Source of the DNA: an uncultured Clostridia bacterium
GTDB lineage: Bacteria; Bacillota; Clostridia; Christensenellales; UBA1750
DNA: 36,895 bases
Direction: 5' to 3'
Assembly: GCA_944383925.1 (NCBI GenBank)
Contig: CALWRM010000004.1
Span: 1 to 36,895, forward strand
Part shown: one piece after another, positions 7,577-15,336 of the stretch
Position numbering within the stretch: the stretch's first letter is position 1
Layout of the letters: each line of letters begins with the position of its first letter
Position numbers and translations under genes: made by a program
Notes under the pieces: model-generated
Seen by the model: the letters and a program-made list of their open reading frames with translations, nothing else
Database searches by the model: none
Told to the model about the DNA's origin: nothing

Positions 7577-8950
7577 CTAGGCTTCTTCTTCCAAGCAGCG
7601 CAGGGCGTGGCCCAGGCGCTGGTTTTCCAGCTTGCCGTAGGCCAGGGCCACCTGGCCGTCCAGCAGCACGTGTTCCACGCCCTCGGGCGGCGCGTCCGGC
7701 CGTCCCTTGTCCACATAGCTTGCCCTGTCCTGGATGCGCTCGAAGTCAAAGGCGCAGATGTCCGCGTCCGCGCCCACGGACAGGCGGCCCTTCTGGCCAA
7801 AGCCGAAGGTCTTGGCCGGCAGCAGGGTGGCGCGGTACACGGCTTCCTCCAAGGACAGCCTGCCGGTTTCTCGGGCCATGCGGAAAAAGCCCGCGAAGCT
7901 TCCGGCGATCTGGGGATGTCCTTCCCCCTTGTCATAGGGGGCCGTATCCGAGGAGGGCATCACAAAGCCGCAATCAAAGGGTGGATAGATGGATTCATCC
8001 CAGCCCGTGCGGCAGATCACCGTTTCCTTCGGATATAGGGTGCGCATCTCCCGGTATAGGTCGATGTCCAGGCTACGCCCGGCGTACTTTCCCGTGGCCA
8101 CCAGCAGCATGGGCAGCTGGCAGCAGTGGGAAAAGACGAAGCTCTCCCGAAAGCACTCCGAGCCGATGGTGGTGGCCCAGTCTACGTACATACCGCTGTC
8201 CGCCCAGATGTCCACGCCCTCGGCCCGGGCGCGCTGCACCATTTCCAGCGCCTCCTCGATCACGCCCTGACCATACTGGTAGACGAAATGGCTGATGAGC
8301 ATGCGCGCGCCGGTGCTCCGGCCCACGTCGATGGCGTCCTGCAAGGAATGCAGGTCGTAGTTGTCCTCCATCTGGGTGTCCACCGAGACCACGCGGCCAT
8401 ATTGCGCCACCAGCCGGGCGGCGGAGAGCACCTCCTCCATGCTGGTGCCCGGCACATAGCCAAGGCCGAAGCTCACGCCGGCCGCGCCCTTGTCCAGGGC
8501 GGCCTTGAGCAGCGCGTCCATGCGCTGAATCTGCTCCGGGGTGGCGGGTTGAAAGATATCCTGCAGGCCGACGGCCTTGCGCAGGGCGGAATGGCCCATC
8601 AGCTCCGCCTGGTGCACGGGAAAGCCCTGGTCCATGCGCCTAAAGAAGGCGCCCACATCCTGCACCGAGGCCCCGCAATTGCCGCTGACCAGGGCGGTCA
8701 CGCCCTGCAACAGCGAGAGCCGCGCGCAGCCCTCCACGTCCTTGTAGGCGCTGATGCCGTCCACATGGGCATGCACGTCGATCAGGCCGGGGCAAACGAC
8801 CAGCCCGGAGGCGTCCAGGGTTCTTGCGGCCTGAGGCATTTCCCCGCCCACCTGAACGATCTTGCCGTCCAGCACGCCAAGGTCCCCATAAAAGGACGTC
8901 TTGGTTTCCGGATCGACCAGCAGGCCGCCGGAGATGAGCAAATCCAGCAT
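7577..8950 (-). CDS. D-aminoacylase / N-acyl-D-amino-acid deacylase family amidohydrolase
   Basis: A 457-residue metal-dependent amidohydrolase. The first metal motif is DVHAHVD with His60 and His62. The SGNCG box (89-93) places Cys92 where D-aminoacylases have their bridging cysteine ligand. A later SHF and the SSDTAPY segment provide the expected His and Asp positions, and the C-terminus (RLSVGADADICAFDFERIQD) is the usual beta-sandwich return. These enzymes hydrolyse N-acyl-D-amino acids or related amides in the cytoplasm; the family is broad, so the exact substrate is open. The ATG at 8950 has AGAAGGTG upstream. It lies 33 bp after the potD terminator and has no obvious promoter of its own, so readthrough from the pot operon may supply it. 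Confidence 0.85.
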   Translation of the reverse strand: MLDLLISGGLLVDPETKTSFYGDLGVLDGKIVQVGGEMPQAARTLDASGLVVCPGLIDVHAHVDGISAYKDVEGCARLSLLQGVTALVSGNCGASVQDVGAFFRRMDQGFPVHQAELMGHSALRKAVGLQDIFQPATPEQIQRMDALLKAALDKGAAGVSFGLGYVPGTSMEEVLSAARLVAQYGRVVSVDTQMEDNYDLHSLQDAIDVGRSTGARMLISHFVYQYGQGVIEEALEMVQRARAEGVDIWADSGMYVDWATTIGSECFRESFVFSHCCQLPMLLVATGKYAGRSLDIDLYREMRTLYPKETVICRTGWDESIYPPFDCGFVMPSSDTAPYDKGEGHPQIAGSFAGFFRMARETGRLSLEEAVYRATLLPAKTFGFGQKGRLSVGADADICAFDFERIQDRASYVDKGRPDAPPEGVEHVLLDGQVALAYGKLENQRLGHALRCLEEEA

Positions 8951-8982
8951 GAAGAAACACCTTCTTTGTCGAAATATCGCGG

Positions 8983-9014
8983 AAAAAATAGGGGCGGATC
9001 AGGCCGCCCCTATT
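8983..9014 (-). terminator. Rho-independent terminator of the potABCD operon
   Basis: The inverted repeat AATAGGGGCGG / CCGCCCCTATT (8987-8997 and 9004-9014, six-base loop) is followed on the minus strand by a T6 run overlapping the stem end. It lies 50 bp after the potD stop. Confidence 0.87.
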
Positions 9015-9063
9015 GTGCGCGGTTTGCCTGTGCGCCCGGCGCTATGCGCGGGCCGCAGGCGCC

Positions 9064-10128
9064 TTAGGCTTGCTTGAAGCGGTTCCAGATCTCGGCGTAC
9101 ATCTCGGAAGCCTCGGCGCCGATGTCCTCGATGAATTCCTTCTCGCCCAGCATCTCGGTGGGGATGAACAGGGCGGGGTTGGAGAGATACTCCTCGCTCA
9201 GATAGGGCTCGGACTCCAGATTGCAGTTGATGGCCATGACGTTTTCGTTCATGGAGATGCGGGCGCTGATCTCCGGATCGCAGATGAAGTTGAGGAACTC
9301 ATGGGCCACGTCCGGATGGGGAGCGTTCTTGGGGATGAAGGCGCAGTCGATGCCAAAGCCCATGCCCTCTTCGGGATAGACAACCTTAAAGTCGGGCCGC
9401 TCGCCATACACCCAGGCCACCTGGGAGCCGAACATCAGGCCGACGGTGGCCTCGCCGGAGAGCATGGTCTCATAGGGGGTATCCATATTCAGGGCGCGGA
9501 CGTTGGGCTTGAGCGCCAGCAGCTTCTCCTCCGCCTGGGCCAGGATGTCGGGATCGGTTTCGTTGAGGGAATAACCCATGGACTTGAGCACAAGGCCGAT
9601 CATCACGCGGTCATAGTCCAGCAGAACGATGGAATCCTTCAGGCTCTCGTCCCACAGGGAGTTGTAGCCGGTGATCTCGATGTCCACCTTGGAGGGGTCG
9701 TAGATGATCAACGGCGTGCCGGGCACGTAGGGCACGGTGTAGAGGTTGTCGGGATCGTAGAATTGGGACAGATAGGCGGGGTTGAGCTTCTCATAGTTGG
9801 GGATCTTGCTCTTATCCAGCTCCATCAACAGACCCTCCTTGCGGGCGATGTCGATGGTGTAGTCGGAGTTGATCACGATGTCGTACTCGCCGCCATCCAC
9901 GGAGGCCAGCTTTTGCAGCGCCTCATCGGGGTTGGTGAAGTAGTTATAGGTCACCGTTACGCCGTACTGCTCCTCGAACTCGTCGATGATGTCGCTGGGA
10001 ACATAGTCCGCCCAGCTGAAGATCACCAGCTCCTTTTTCTCCTCCGCCTGCTGGCATCCCGTGAACAGGGTCATGACCAGTACCAGGGCCAAGGCCACCA
10101 GGCCAAGCTTAGAGACGAGCTTTTTCAT
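9064..10128 (-). CDS. potD: Spermidine/putrescine ABC transporter substrate-binding lipoprotein PotD
   Basis: A 354-residue lipoprotein with signal peptide and lipobox LFTGC (acylated Cys25). The mature N-terminus ELVIFSWADYVPSDIIDEFEEQ is the hallmark of PotD/PotF proteins. Further family phrases are YDIVINSDYTIDIARKEGLL, YLSQFYDPDNLYTVPY and GFGIDCAFIPKNAPHPDVAHEFLNF. It would capture polyamines outside the membrane and hand them to the PotBC permease. It is the last gene of the pot operon, 92 bp after potC, with AAGGAGG before the ATG. A terminator follows. The order A-B-C-D and single lipoprotein are the standard arrangement in Firmicutes. Confidence 0.95.
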   Translation of the reverse strand: MKKLVSKLGLVALALVLVMTLFTGCQQAEEKKELVIFSWADYVPSDIIDEFEEQYGVTVTYNYFTNPDEALQKLASVDGGEYDIVINSDYTIDIARKEGLLMELDKSKIPNYEKLNPAYLSQFYDPDNLYTVPYVPGTPLIIYDPSKVDIEITGYNSLWDESLKDSIVLLDYDRVMIGLVLKSMGYSLNETDPDILAQAEEKLLALKPNVRALNMDTPYETMLSGEATVGLMFGSQVAWVYGERPDFKVVYPEEGMGFGIDCAFIPKNAPHPDVAHEFLNFICDPEISARISMNENVMAINCNLESEPYLSEEYLSNPALFIPTEMLGEKEFIEDIGAEASEMYAEIWNRFKQA

Positions 10129-10220
10129 TTCTTTGTTTTTCCTCCTTCAAAGAAAAGCATTGATATGTTCCTCCCGGCGGCGGCTTTGCCCCCGTCTGGA
10201 AAAAACCAGGATTAGCCGGC

Positions 10221-11009
10221 CTATCCGCGGCTGGCGCGCTTGAACAGCGCGCGGCCCAGGCCGAACAGGCCGATGGCCAGGAACACCGCCACCAGCATCA
10301 GCGTGCACAGGGCGTTGATCTCCGGCGTCACGCCGCTTTTGAGCATGGAATACACCTGCACGGGCAGGGTTTGCGAGTTGGTGCCCGCCACGAAAAAGGA
10401 GATGACCACATCGTCCATGCTCATGGCGAAGGCCAGCAGCGCGCCGTTGAGCACGGCCGGCGCGATCAGCGGCAAGGTGATGTCGTAAAAGGCCCGGGTC
10501 TGGCTGGCGCCCAGGTCCCTAGCGGCTTCCACATAGGCGGGATCCAGGCCGACCAACCGGCTTTGCACGCTCACAAAGACATACGGAATGCAGAACGTCG
10601 TGTGGGCGATGATCAGCGTGATCATGGAAAAGGGCACGCGGCACAGGGAAAACAGGGCCAAATAGGCCATGCCCAGGATGATCTCCGGCAGCATCATGGG
10701 GATCAGGGACACGTTTTCCAACAAGCCCTGCGTGCGGAAGCGGGACTTGGCCATGCCCACCGCGCCCATGGTGCCCAGCAGGATCGCCAGGGCGCAGCTG
10801 AAGAAGGCCAGCATAAGCGAATTGTTCAGCGTGTCCACGATGGCGCTGTTGTTGAACAGCTCCTCGTACCATTGCAGCGAAAAGCCTTCCCAGTTGGAGT
10901 AGCGGGAGGAGTTGAAGGAGTAGGCCACCACCACCAGCATGGGCAGGTACATCACCGCCAGCACCACCCAGATGTAGAGCTGGCTCAACCAACCGGCCTT
11001 TCTTTTCAC
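10221..11009 (-). CDS. potC: Spermidine/putrescine ABC transporter permease PotC
   Basis: A 262-residue permease with six membrane segments and the binding-protein-dependent (EAA) loop EAARDLGASQTRAFYDITLPLIAPAVLNG at about 160-190, which contacts the ATPase. The N-terminal part (YSFNSSRYSNWEGFSLQWYEELF) and the end-region SMDDVVISFFVAG match PotC/PotI proteins. Its start overlaps the potB stop by 4 bp. It forms the inner-membrane channel with PotB. Confidence 0.94.
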   Translation of the reverse strand: MKRKAGWLSQLYIWVVLAVMYLPMLVVVAYSFNSSRYSNWEGFSLQWYEELFNNSAIVDTLNNSLMLAFFSCALAILLGTMGAVGMAKSRFRTQGLLENVSLIPMMLPEIILGMAYLALFSLCRVPFSMITLIIAHTTFCIPYVFVSVQSRLVGLDPAYVEAARDLGASQTRAFYDITLPLIAPAVLNGALLAFAMSMDDVVISFFVAGTNSQTLPVQVYSMLKSGVTPEINALCTLMLVAVFLAIGLFGLGRALFKRASRG

Positions 11010-11857
11010 ATCAGATCACCCAGGCTTTTCGAGCCCGAAACCCTCTTGTACACCCAGATGATGCCCACCGTCGCCAGCAGCATCACCATCGACAGGGCCG
11101 CCCCGAAGGGCCAGTTGCGGGCGGCCGTCAGCTCGGTGCGGATCAGGTTGCCGATGAGCACCGTCTTGGCGCCCCCCATCAGGTCGGAGATGAAGAACAG
11201 GCCCATGGACGGCACGAACACCAGCACGCAGCCGGCCACGACGCCCGGCATGGTCAAGGGCAGCGTCACGGTTACAAACGCCTTCCAGGCGCTGGCGCCC
11301 AGGTCCCTGGCGGCCTCCACCACGGACCAATCCATCTTTTCGATGGAGTTGTAGCAGCTTAGGATCATGAAGGGCGCCAGGGCATAGACCATGCCCACCA
11401 CCACGGCGCCGAAGTTGTAGAGCAGCTTGAGCGGCTCGTCGATGATTCCAAGGTTGAGCAGCAGGCTGTTGATGACGCCGTTGGATTTAAGCAGGATCAT
11501 CCAACCGTTGAGGCGGCAGAGGGAGTTGATCCAGAAGGGGGCCATCAGCAGCAGGATCATCACGCCGCGCAGGCGGGCGGGCAGCTTGCAAACGTAGTAG
11601 GCGAAGGGATAGCCGAACAGGAAGGTCAGCGCCGTGGTCAACACGGCCATGGCCAAGGTCTCCAGGAAGATGGAGCCGTACATGGGATCGACCATCTTGA
11701 CGTAGTTGTCGATGGTGACCTGGTCCGTCACGCCCCAGGTATCCCCCCTTTGCAGGAAGGAGATGACCACCACGTACACCAGGGGCAGGGCCACGAACAG
11801 CACGGTCCAGATGTACAGGGGCCAGACGCTCAGGGAGATGTGTCTCTTCTTTTCCAT
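11006..11857 (-). CDS. potB: Spermidine/putrescine ABC transporter permease PotB
   Basis: A 283-residue permease with six membrane spans. The EAA loop reads EAARDLGASAWKAFVTVTLP, and family phrases include PFWINSLCRLNGWMILL and FVPSMGLFFISDLMGGAKTVLIGN. The chosen ATG at 11857 has GGAAAGGAG upstream and gives the usual PotB N-terminus. A longer open frame reaching 12241 overlaps potA and has no support. The gap to the potA stop is 7 bp and the stop overlaps potC by 4 bp, so the three are tightly coupled. Confidence 0.94.
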   Translation of the reverse strand: MEKKRHISLSVWPLYIWTVLFVALPLVYVVVISFLQRGDTWGVTDQVTIDNYVKMVDPMYGSIFLETLAMAVLTTALTFLFGYPFAYYVCKLPARLRGVMILLLMAPFWINSLCRLNGWMILLKSNGVINSLLLNLGIIDEPLKLLYNFGAVVVGMVYALAPFMILSCYNSIEKMDWSVVEAARDLGASAWKAFVTVTLPLTMPGVVAGCVLVFVPSMGLFFISDLMGGAKTVLIGNLIRTELTAARNWPFGAALSMVMLLATVGIIWVYKRVSGSKSLGDLM

Positions 11858-11864
11858 CGCGTTC

Positions 11865-12935
11865 TTAGCTCCTTTCCACCACGGCGGCGGTGTCCGGATC
11901 CCAGAAAACCTGGATGGCGCAGCCGTCCGGGTAATGGGAACTGGGATTGGCCCCGGTGATGAGCAGCTCCTGGCCGCCGGATAGCTTGATGGTGGTGCGC
12001 AGCACCCCGCCGATGTAGGAGTGGCGCTCGATGACGCCGGGCACCTGGAAGCCGTAGCCCGCCTCCTTGGCGTAGTCGATGCGCTCGGCCCGCACGGAAA
12101 CGGCGATCTTGGTTCCCGGCTCCAGCGCCTCGTTGACGAAGATGGTGCCGCCCTGCTCCAGCTGGACGCGGCTCCTGCCCTCCGCCTTCTCCTCCACGAC
12201 GCCCTGCAAAATGTTGGCCTGGCCGATGAAGGAGGCGGCAAAGCGGGTCACCGGCCGCTCGTAAATGTCCTCCGGCGTGCCCACCTGCTCGAAGTGGCCC
12301 TCGTTCATCACGGCGATGCGGGTGGACATGTTCAGGGCCTCTTCCTGGTCATGGGTGATGTAGATGAAGGTGATGCCCAGCCTCTCCTGCAGGTTCTTCA
12401 GCTCCACCTGCATCTGGCGGCGCAGCTGCAGGTCCAGCGCCCCGAGGGGTTCGTCCAGCAGCAGGATCTTGGGCTCCAGCACCAGGGCCCTGGCGATGGC
12501 CACCCTCTGCCTTTGGCCGCCGGACAGCTGGGAGGGCATGCGCCTGTCAAAGCCGGACAGCTGCACCAGCTCCAGCATGCGCTGCACCCTTTGGCGGATC
12601 TCGTCCTTCTTTACGCGGCGGATGGTCAGGGCGTAGGCCACGTTCTTAAACACGTTCATATGGGGAAAGAGCGCGTAGTTTTGAAAGACCGTGTTCACGG
12701 GCCGCTTTTCCGGCGGCAAGGCGCTGACGTCCTTGCCCTCCACCAGCACCCGGCCGCTGGTGGCCGTCTCCAGGCCGGCGATGATGCGCAGCGTGGTGGT
12801 CTTGCCGCAGCCGGAAGGACCCAGCAACGTAACAAACTCTCCGGCCTGTACGTCCAGAGAGATTCCCTTTAAAACCTCGGTTTGCCCGAAGCTTTTGTGT
12901 ATGTTGTCAAGCCGCAGCAAAGCTTGGTTCTCCAT
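11865..12935 (-). CDS. potA: Spermidine/putrescine ABC transporter ATP-binding protein PotA
   Basis: A 356-residue ATPase of the CUT1/PotA type. Walker A is GPSGCGKTT (39-47), followed by NTVFQNYALFPHMNVFKNVAY around the Q-loop, signature [15 protein letters not shown], Walker B ILLLDEPLGALD and the switch region THDQEEAL. A C-terminal TOBE-like regulatory domain follows (about 240-356), which fits PotA and MalK-type subunits. It is the first gene of the operon, with the promoter and operator-like repeats at 12965-13024. It energises polyamine uptake from the cytoplasmic side. Confidence 0.95.
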   Translation of the reverse strand: MENQALLRLDNIHKSFGQTEVLKGISLDVQAGEFVTLLGPSGCGKTTTLRIIAGLETATSGRVLVEGKDVSALPPEKRPVNTVFQNYALFPHMNVFKNVAYALTIRRVKKDEIRQRVQRMLELVQLSGFDRRMPSQLSGGQRQRVAIARALVLEPKILLLDEPLGALDLQLRRQMQVELKNLQERLGITFIYITHDQEEALNMSTRIAVMNEGHFEQVGTPEDIYERPVTRFAASFIGQANILQGVVEEKAEGRSRVQLEQGGTIFVNEALEPGTKIAVSVRAERIDYAKEAGYGFQVPGVIERHSYIGGVLRTTIKLSGGQELLITGANPSSHYPDGCAIQVFWDPDTAAVVERS

Positions 12936-12964
12936 GGCCCCTTCCCCCCAGGTCTTGTTTATAA

Positions 12965-12987
12965 ATACTAATATTTGATCTTAGTAT
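12965..12987. promoter_or_regulatory. Operator-like inverted repeat over the pot promoter -10 box
   Basis: Perfect 7-bp arms ATACTAA (12965-12971) and TTAGTAT (12981-12987) with a 9-bp spacer. The right arm overlaps the -10 box and the left arm lies about 10-15 bp past the start of transcription, so a bound dimer would block initiation. The repressor is not identified. Confidence 0.45.
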
Positions 12988-13010
12988 AATGCGCCTTTCC
13001 CCAAGGTCAA
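12983..13010 (-). promoter_or_regulatory. Vegetative promoter of the potABCD operon
   Basis: On the minus strand TTGACC (13005-13010) and TATACT (12983-12988) with a 16-bp spacer, about 50 bp before the potA ATG. Confidence 0.75.
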
Positions 13011-13024
13011 GTTAAAATTTAACT
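13010..13024. promoter_or_regulatory. AT-rich palindrome just upstream of the pot -35 box
   Basis: AGTTAAA-A-TTTAACT is a perfect 7-bp inverted repeat around one central base in GC-rich surroundings. It sits in the 52-bp interval between the two divergent -35 boxes, a likely spot for a shared regulator. Confidence 0.4.
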
Positions 13025-13062
13025 ATGGGGGAAGGGTCCCGCATGGCGAAACCCATCGAAAC

Positions 13063-13091
13063 TTGACAGCCGCTCCGGCTGGCTTTATACT
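13063..13091 (+). promoter_or_regulatory. Consensus vegetative promoter for the MTA/SAH nucleosidase gene
   Basis: TTGACA (13063-13068), 17-bp spacer, TATACT (13086-13091). The 5' leader contains a CCGGCCC/GGGCCGG hairpin (13109-13124) with no T run. Confidence 0.85.
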
Positions 13092-13157
13092 GAACCGGCC
13101 AAGCCTTTCCGGCCCTTGGGCCGGGAGGGAGCGCGAAACGCAAAGGAGGCTTCGTCT

Positions 13158-13838
13158 ATGCTGACCGGTCTTACGGGCATCATCTGCGCCATGGAGTCCG
13201 AGCTTCGCCTTTACCGGCAGGCCTTGCAGTTCCAAAGGGAGGAGAAGGGCCTGCTCTTTGGGTCCATCGGGCCTTCCCGGGTGGTCTTGGGGCTTTGCGG
13301 TCCAGGCAAGGTCAACGCGGCCATCTGCGCCCAAAGCCTGCTGCTGCTCGCCCAGCCGGACCGGGTGATCAATACGGGCGTCGCCGGCGCTCTGGCCCCC
13401 GATTTGCACACCTTGGACACCGTGATCGCCTCGGCCGTCTGCCAGCACGACATCGACAGCACCGCCCTGGGCGACGAGCCCGGCCTAATCTCGGGCATTG
13501 AACAGGTCTTTTTGCCCTGCGACCCGACCTTACAGAAACAGCTGCTGCAGGCCGCCCAGGAACTTGGCTTTCCCGCCCGCGCCGGCGTCATCGCCTCCGG
13601 CGATCAGTTCTTGGCCGACGAGGCCCGCAAGCGCGCCATCCGCCAGCTCTTTGGCGCCGACTGCGGCGAGATGGAGACCGGCCCCATCGGTCAGGCCTGC
13701 TTCCTGGCCGGCGTGCCCTTTGCCGCCCTGCGCGTCCTCTCCGATTCGGGCGACGGCTCCGCGCCCATGGTGTACCGCGCCCTGGTGGAACGGGCTTCGG
13801 ATCTGTCCAGCCGCATCCTGCTCCAGCTGCTCTCCTAG
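13158..13838 (+). CDS. mtnN: 5'-methylthioadenosine/S-adenosylhomocysteine nucleosidase
   Basis: A 226-residue nucleoside phosphorylase-fold protein. The family start GIICAMESELRLYRQAL, the strand NTGVAGAL, the GVIASGDQFLAD loop, the catalytic/ribose-binding segment GEMETGPIGQACFLAGVPFAALRVLSD and its SDSGD ending all match MTA/SAH nucleosidases. It cleaves methylthioadenosine (a by-product of spermidine synthesis) and S-adenosylhomocysteine to adenine and a thio-sugar. The ATG at 13158 follows AAAGGAGG; an in-frame GTG/ATG-like extension to 13116 lacks support. It is divergent from potA with a shared 222-bp control region and ends at a bidirectional terminator. The phrase METGPIGQA has Gly-Pro where many family members have Ala-Ala. 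Confidence 0.92.
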   Translation: MLTGLTGIICAMESELRLYRQALQFQREEKGLLFGSIGPSRVVLGLCGPGKVNAAICAQSLLLLAQPDRVINTGVAGALAPDLHTLDTVIASAVCQHDIDSTALGDEPGLISGIEQVFLPCDPTLQKQLLQAAQELGFPARAGVIASGDQFLADEARKRAIRQLFGADCGEMETGPIGQACFLAGVPFAALRVLSDSGDGSAPMVYRALVERASDLSSRILLQLLS

Positions 13839-13863
13839 ATGCTCCTGTACATCGCTGAAAAGC

Positions 13864-13897
13864 AAAAGGGCGTTCGCCATGGCGAACGCCCTCGTTT
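13864..13897. terminator. Bidirectional terminator between mtnN and the serine hydrolase gene
   Basis: An 11-bp perfect stem GGGCGTTCGCC / GGCGAACGCCC (13868-13878, 13881-13891) is flanked by AAAA on the left and TCGTTTT on the right, so it can act on both converging transcripts. Confidence 0.85.
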
Positions 13898-13917
13898 TGC
13901 CTTTCCAAGCCTTGGAC

Positions 13918-15336
13918 CTAGTCGGCTAGGGGCTTGGGGTTGTTGATGTCGTAGACGTTGTAGGACTCCAGCCTGCCGTCGGGATGGATCACGATGCGCA
14001 GGTCCGTCATCTCCTCGATGAACAGCAAGCGCAGCACCAGGGCGCCATCCCGAACGCCATAGCCGGTATAGGCGTTGGTCTTCCAGCCGGAGACCACGTT
14101 GAGCAAGCCGCCGGTGGCCAGGCACTGCGTCTCCTGCAGGGGGCCGCGCTCCACGCGCAGCTCGCGGCCGTCCAAGGTGGCCAGCAACGCCTGCCCGTCC
14201 GCGCGCAGGCGCAGGCTGTGCGCGCCCTGATGGTACTCCTTGTCCAGCAGGCCGAGGGGCAGCGCCCCGCCGTCGTCGAAGGGCTGTTCCACAGGGGCTT
14301 TAAGGGCGGCCAGCTTGGCCAACAGGCACTGGTCGGCCGCCTCGTCCTTGGGCAGGGGCGCCGGCTGCATGCGGGAAAGCACGTTGTCGAAATACACGTC
14401 CAGCTCGGCCTGGATGTCGTCCACAAAGGCGGTCACGGCGGCCACGGCCTTCTTCTGGCGGTTGACCACGCAAAGCTGGCCGTACATGCCATCCCCGCGG
14501 AAGCTGCCATTCTGGCACATCCAGAACTGGTAGCCGTAGCCGGCCTTCCAATCCTTGTTGTCGGAGCTGGCCGCGTTGTCGATCTGCTTGGTGGTGGCCA
14601 GGTCCAAGTACTCCTTGGGGATCAGCTGCTTGCCCTCCCACTGGCCGTCCTGGAGCAGCAGGGTGCCGAACTTGGCGATGACCTCGGGCAATAGGGAAAG
14701 ACCATAGCCGCCGGTGCAGATGCCTCTGGAGCAGCGCAGCCAATGCAGGCCATGGATGCCCATGGGGTCAAAGAGCTTCTCCTGCAGGTATTTTTCCAAG
14801 TCCACGCCCTTTTTCCACAGCGCCGCCGAGCACATGTAGGTGGCCATGGTGTTGTAGCGGAACACCTCGCCGGGCATTTCCTTTTGCTCGTTGCAGAGGA
14901 AGGTGGTGATGAAATCCACGCCGCGCTTCTCCTCCGCCTGGCCTGTGGACATGCGCAGGCAGTTGCGCAATGTCAGGGCGCGCATCTTTTCGCTGGGCTC
15001 AATCCCGGCCGCCTTCACCTCGTCGGCAAAGATATCCACCAGCTTTTCGTCCAGGTTCAGGATTCCCTCGCCCTGGGCGATGCCCATGGCGGCGGAGGTG
15101 AAGGACTTGGACAGGGAATAGACGGTCTGGAACTGCTTGGGTCCATAGGGGGCGTAATAGCCCTCGGCATAGACCTTGCCCTCCTTGACCAGCAGGAAGC
15201 TGTGGATGCGCAGGCCCTTGGCGGCGAAGCCGTCCACCATCTCCTCGATCCATTTGGCCTCCACGCCCGCCTCTTCCGGGCGGATGCGGGGCAGGGGGGT
15301 GCCGAAATCCGGGACGAAGCTCCTAATTGCTTGCAT
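13918..15336 (-). CDS. Serine hydrolase, beta-lactamase/class C family
   Basis: A 472-residue protein with the penicillin-binding fold signature: nucleophile motif SLSK (Ser74, Lys77) in QTVYSLSKSFTSAAMG, and a downstream FRYNTMATYM whose Tyr-Asn occupies the general base position. The early IHSFLLVKEGKVYAEGYYAPY and the DGMYGQLCVVNRQKKAVAAVT region are typical of esterase/6-aminohexanoate-dimer-hydrolase-like members of this family. The last 120 residues form an extra beta-rich domain (RLRADGQALLATLDGRELRVE). There is no signal peptide, so it is probably cytoplasmic. Its start overlaps the eutH-like stop by 14 bp, so the two are co-transcribed. The substrate is an amide or ester that cannot be read from sequence; true beta-lactam hydrolysis is unlikely. 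Confidence 0.87.
   Translation of the reverse strand: MQAIRSFVPDFGTPLPRIRPEEAGVEAKWIEEMVDGFAAKGLRIHSFLLVKEGKVYAEGYYAPYGPKQFQTVYSLSKSFTSAAMGIAQGEGILNLDEKLVDIFADEVKAAGIEPSEKMRALTLRNCLRMSTGQAEEKRGVDFITTFLCNEQKEMPGEVFRYNTMATYMCSAALWKKGVDLEKYLQEKLFDPMGIHGLHWLRCSRGICTGGYGLSLLPEVIAKFGTLLLQDGQWEGKQLIPKEYLDLATTKQIDNAASSDNKDWKAGYGYQFWMCQNGSFRGDGMYGQLCVVNRQKKAVAAVTAFVDDIQAELDVYFDNVLSRMQPAPLPKDEAADQCLLAKLAALKAPVEQPFDDGGALPLGLLDKEYHQGAHSLRLRADGQALLATLDGRELRVERGPLQETQCLATGGLLNVVSGWKTNAYTGYGVRDGALVLRLLFIEEMTDLRIVIHPDGRLESYNVYDINNPKPLAD

Noticed and set aside
12021..12872. 283-codon plus-strand frame opposite potA
   Set aside because: Shadow of a certain gene, without a ribosome binding site.
13092..13157. 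Possible SAM or SAH riboswitch before mtnN
   Set aside because: The leader is only about 60 bases with one short GC hairpin; no riboswitch core could be made out.
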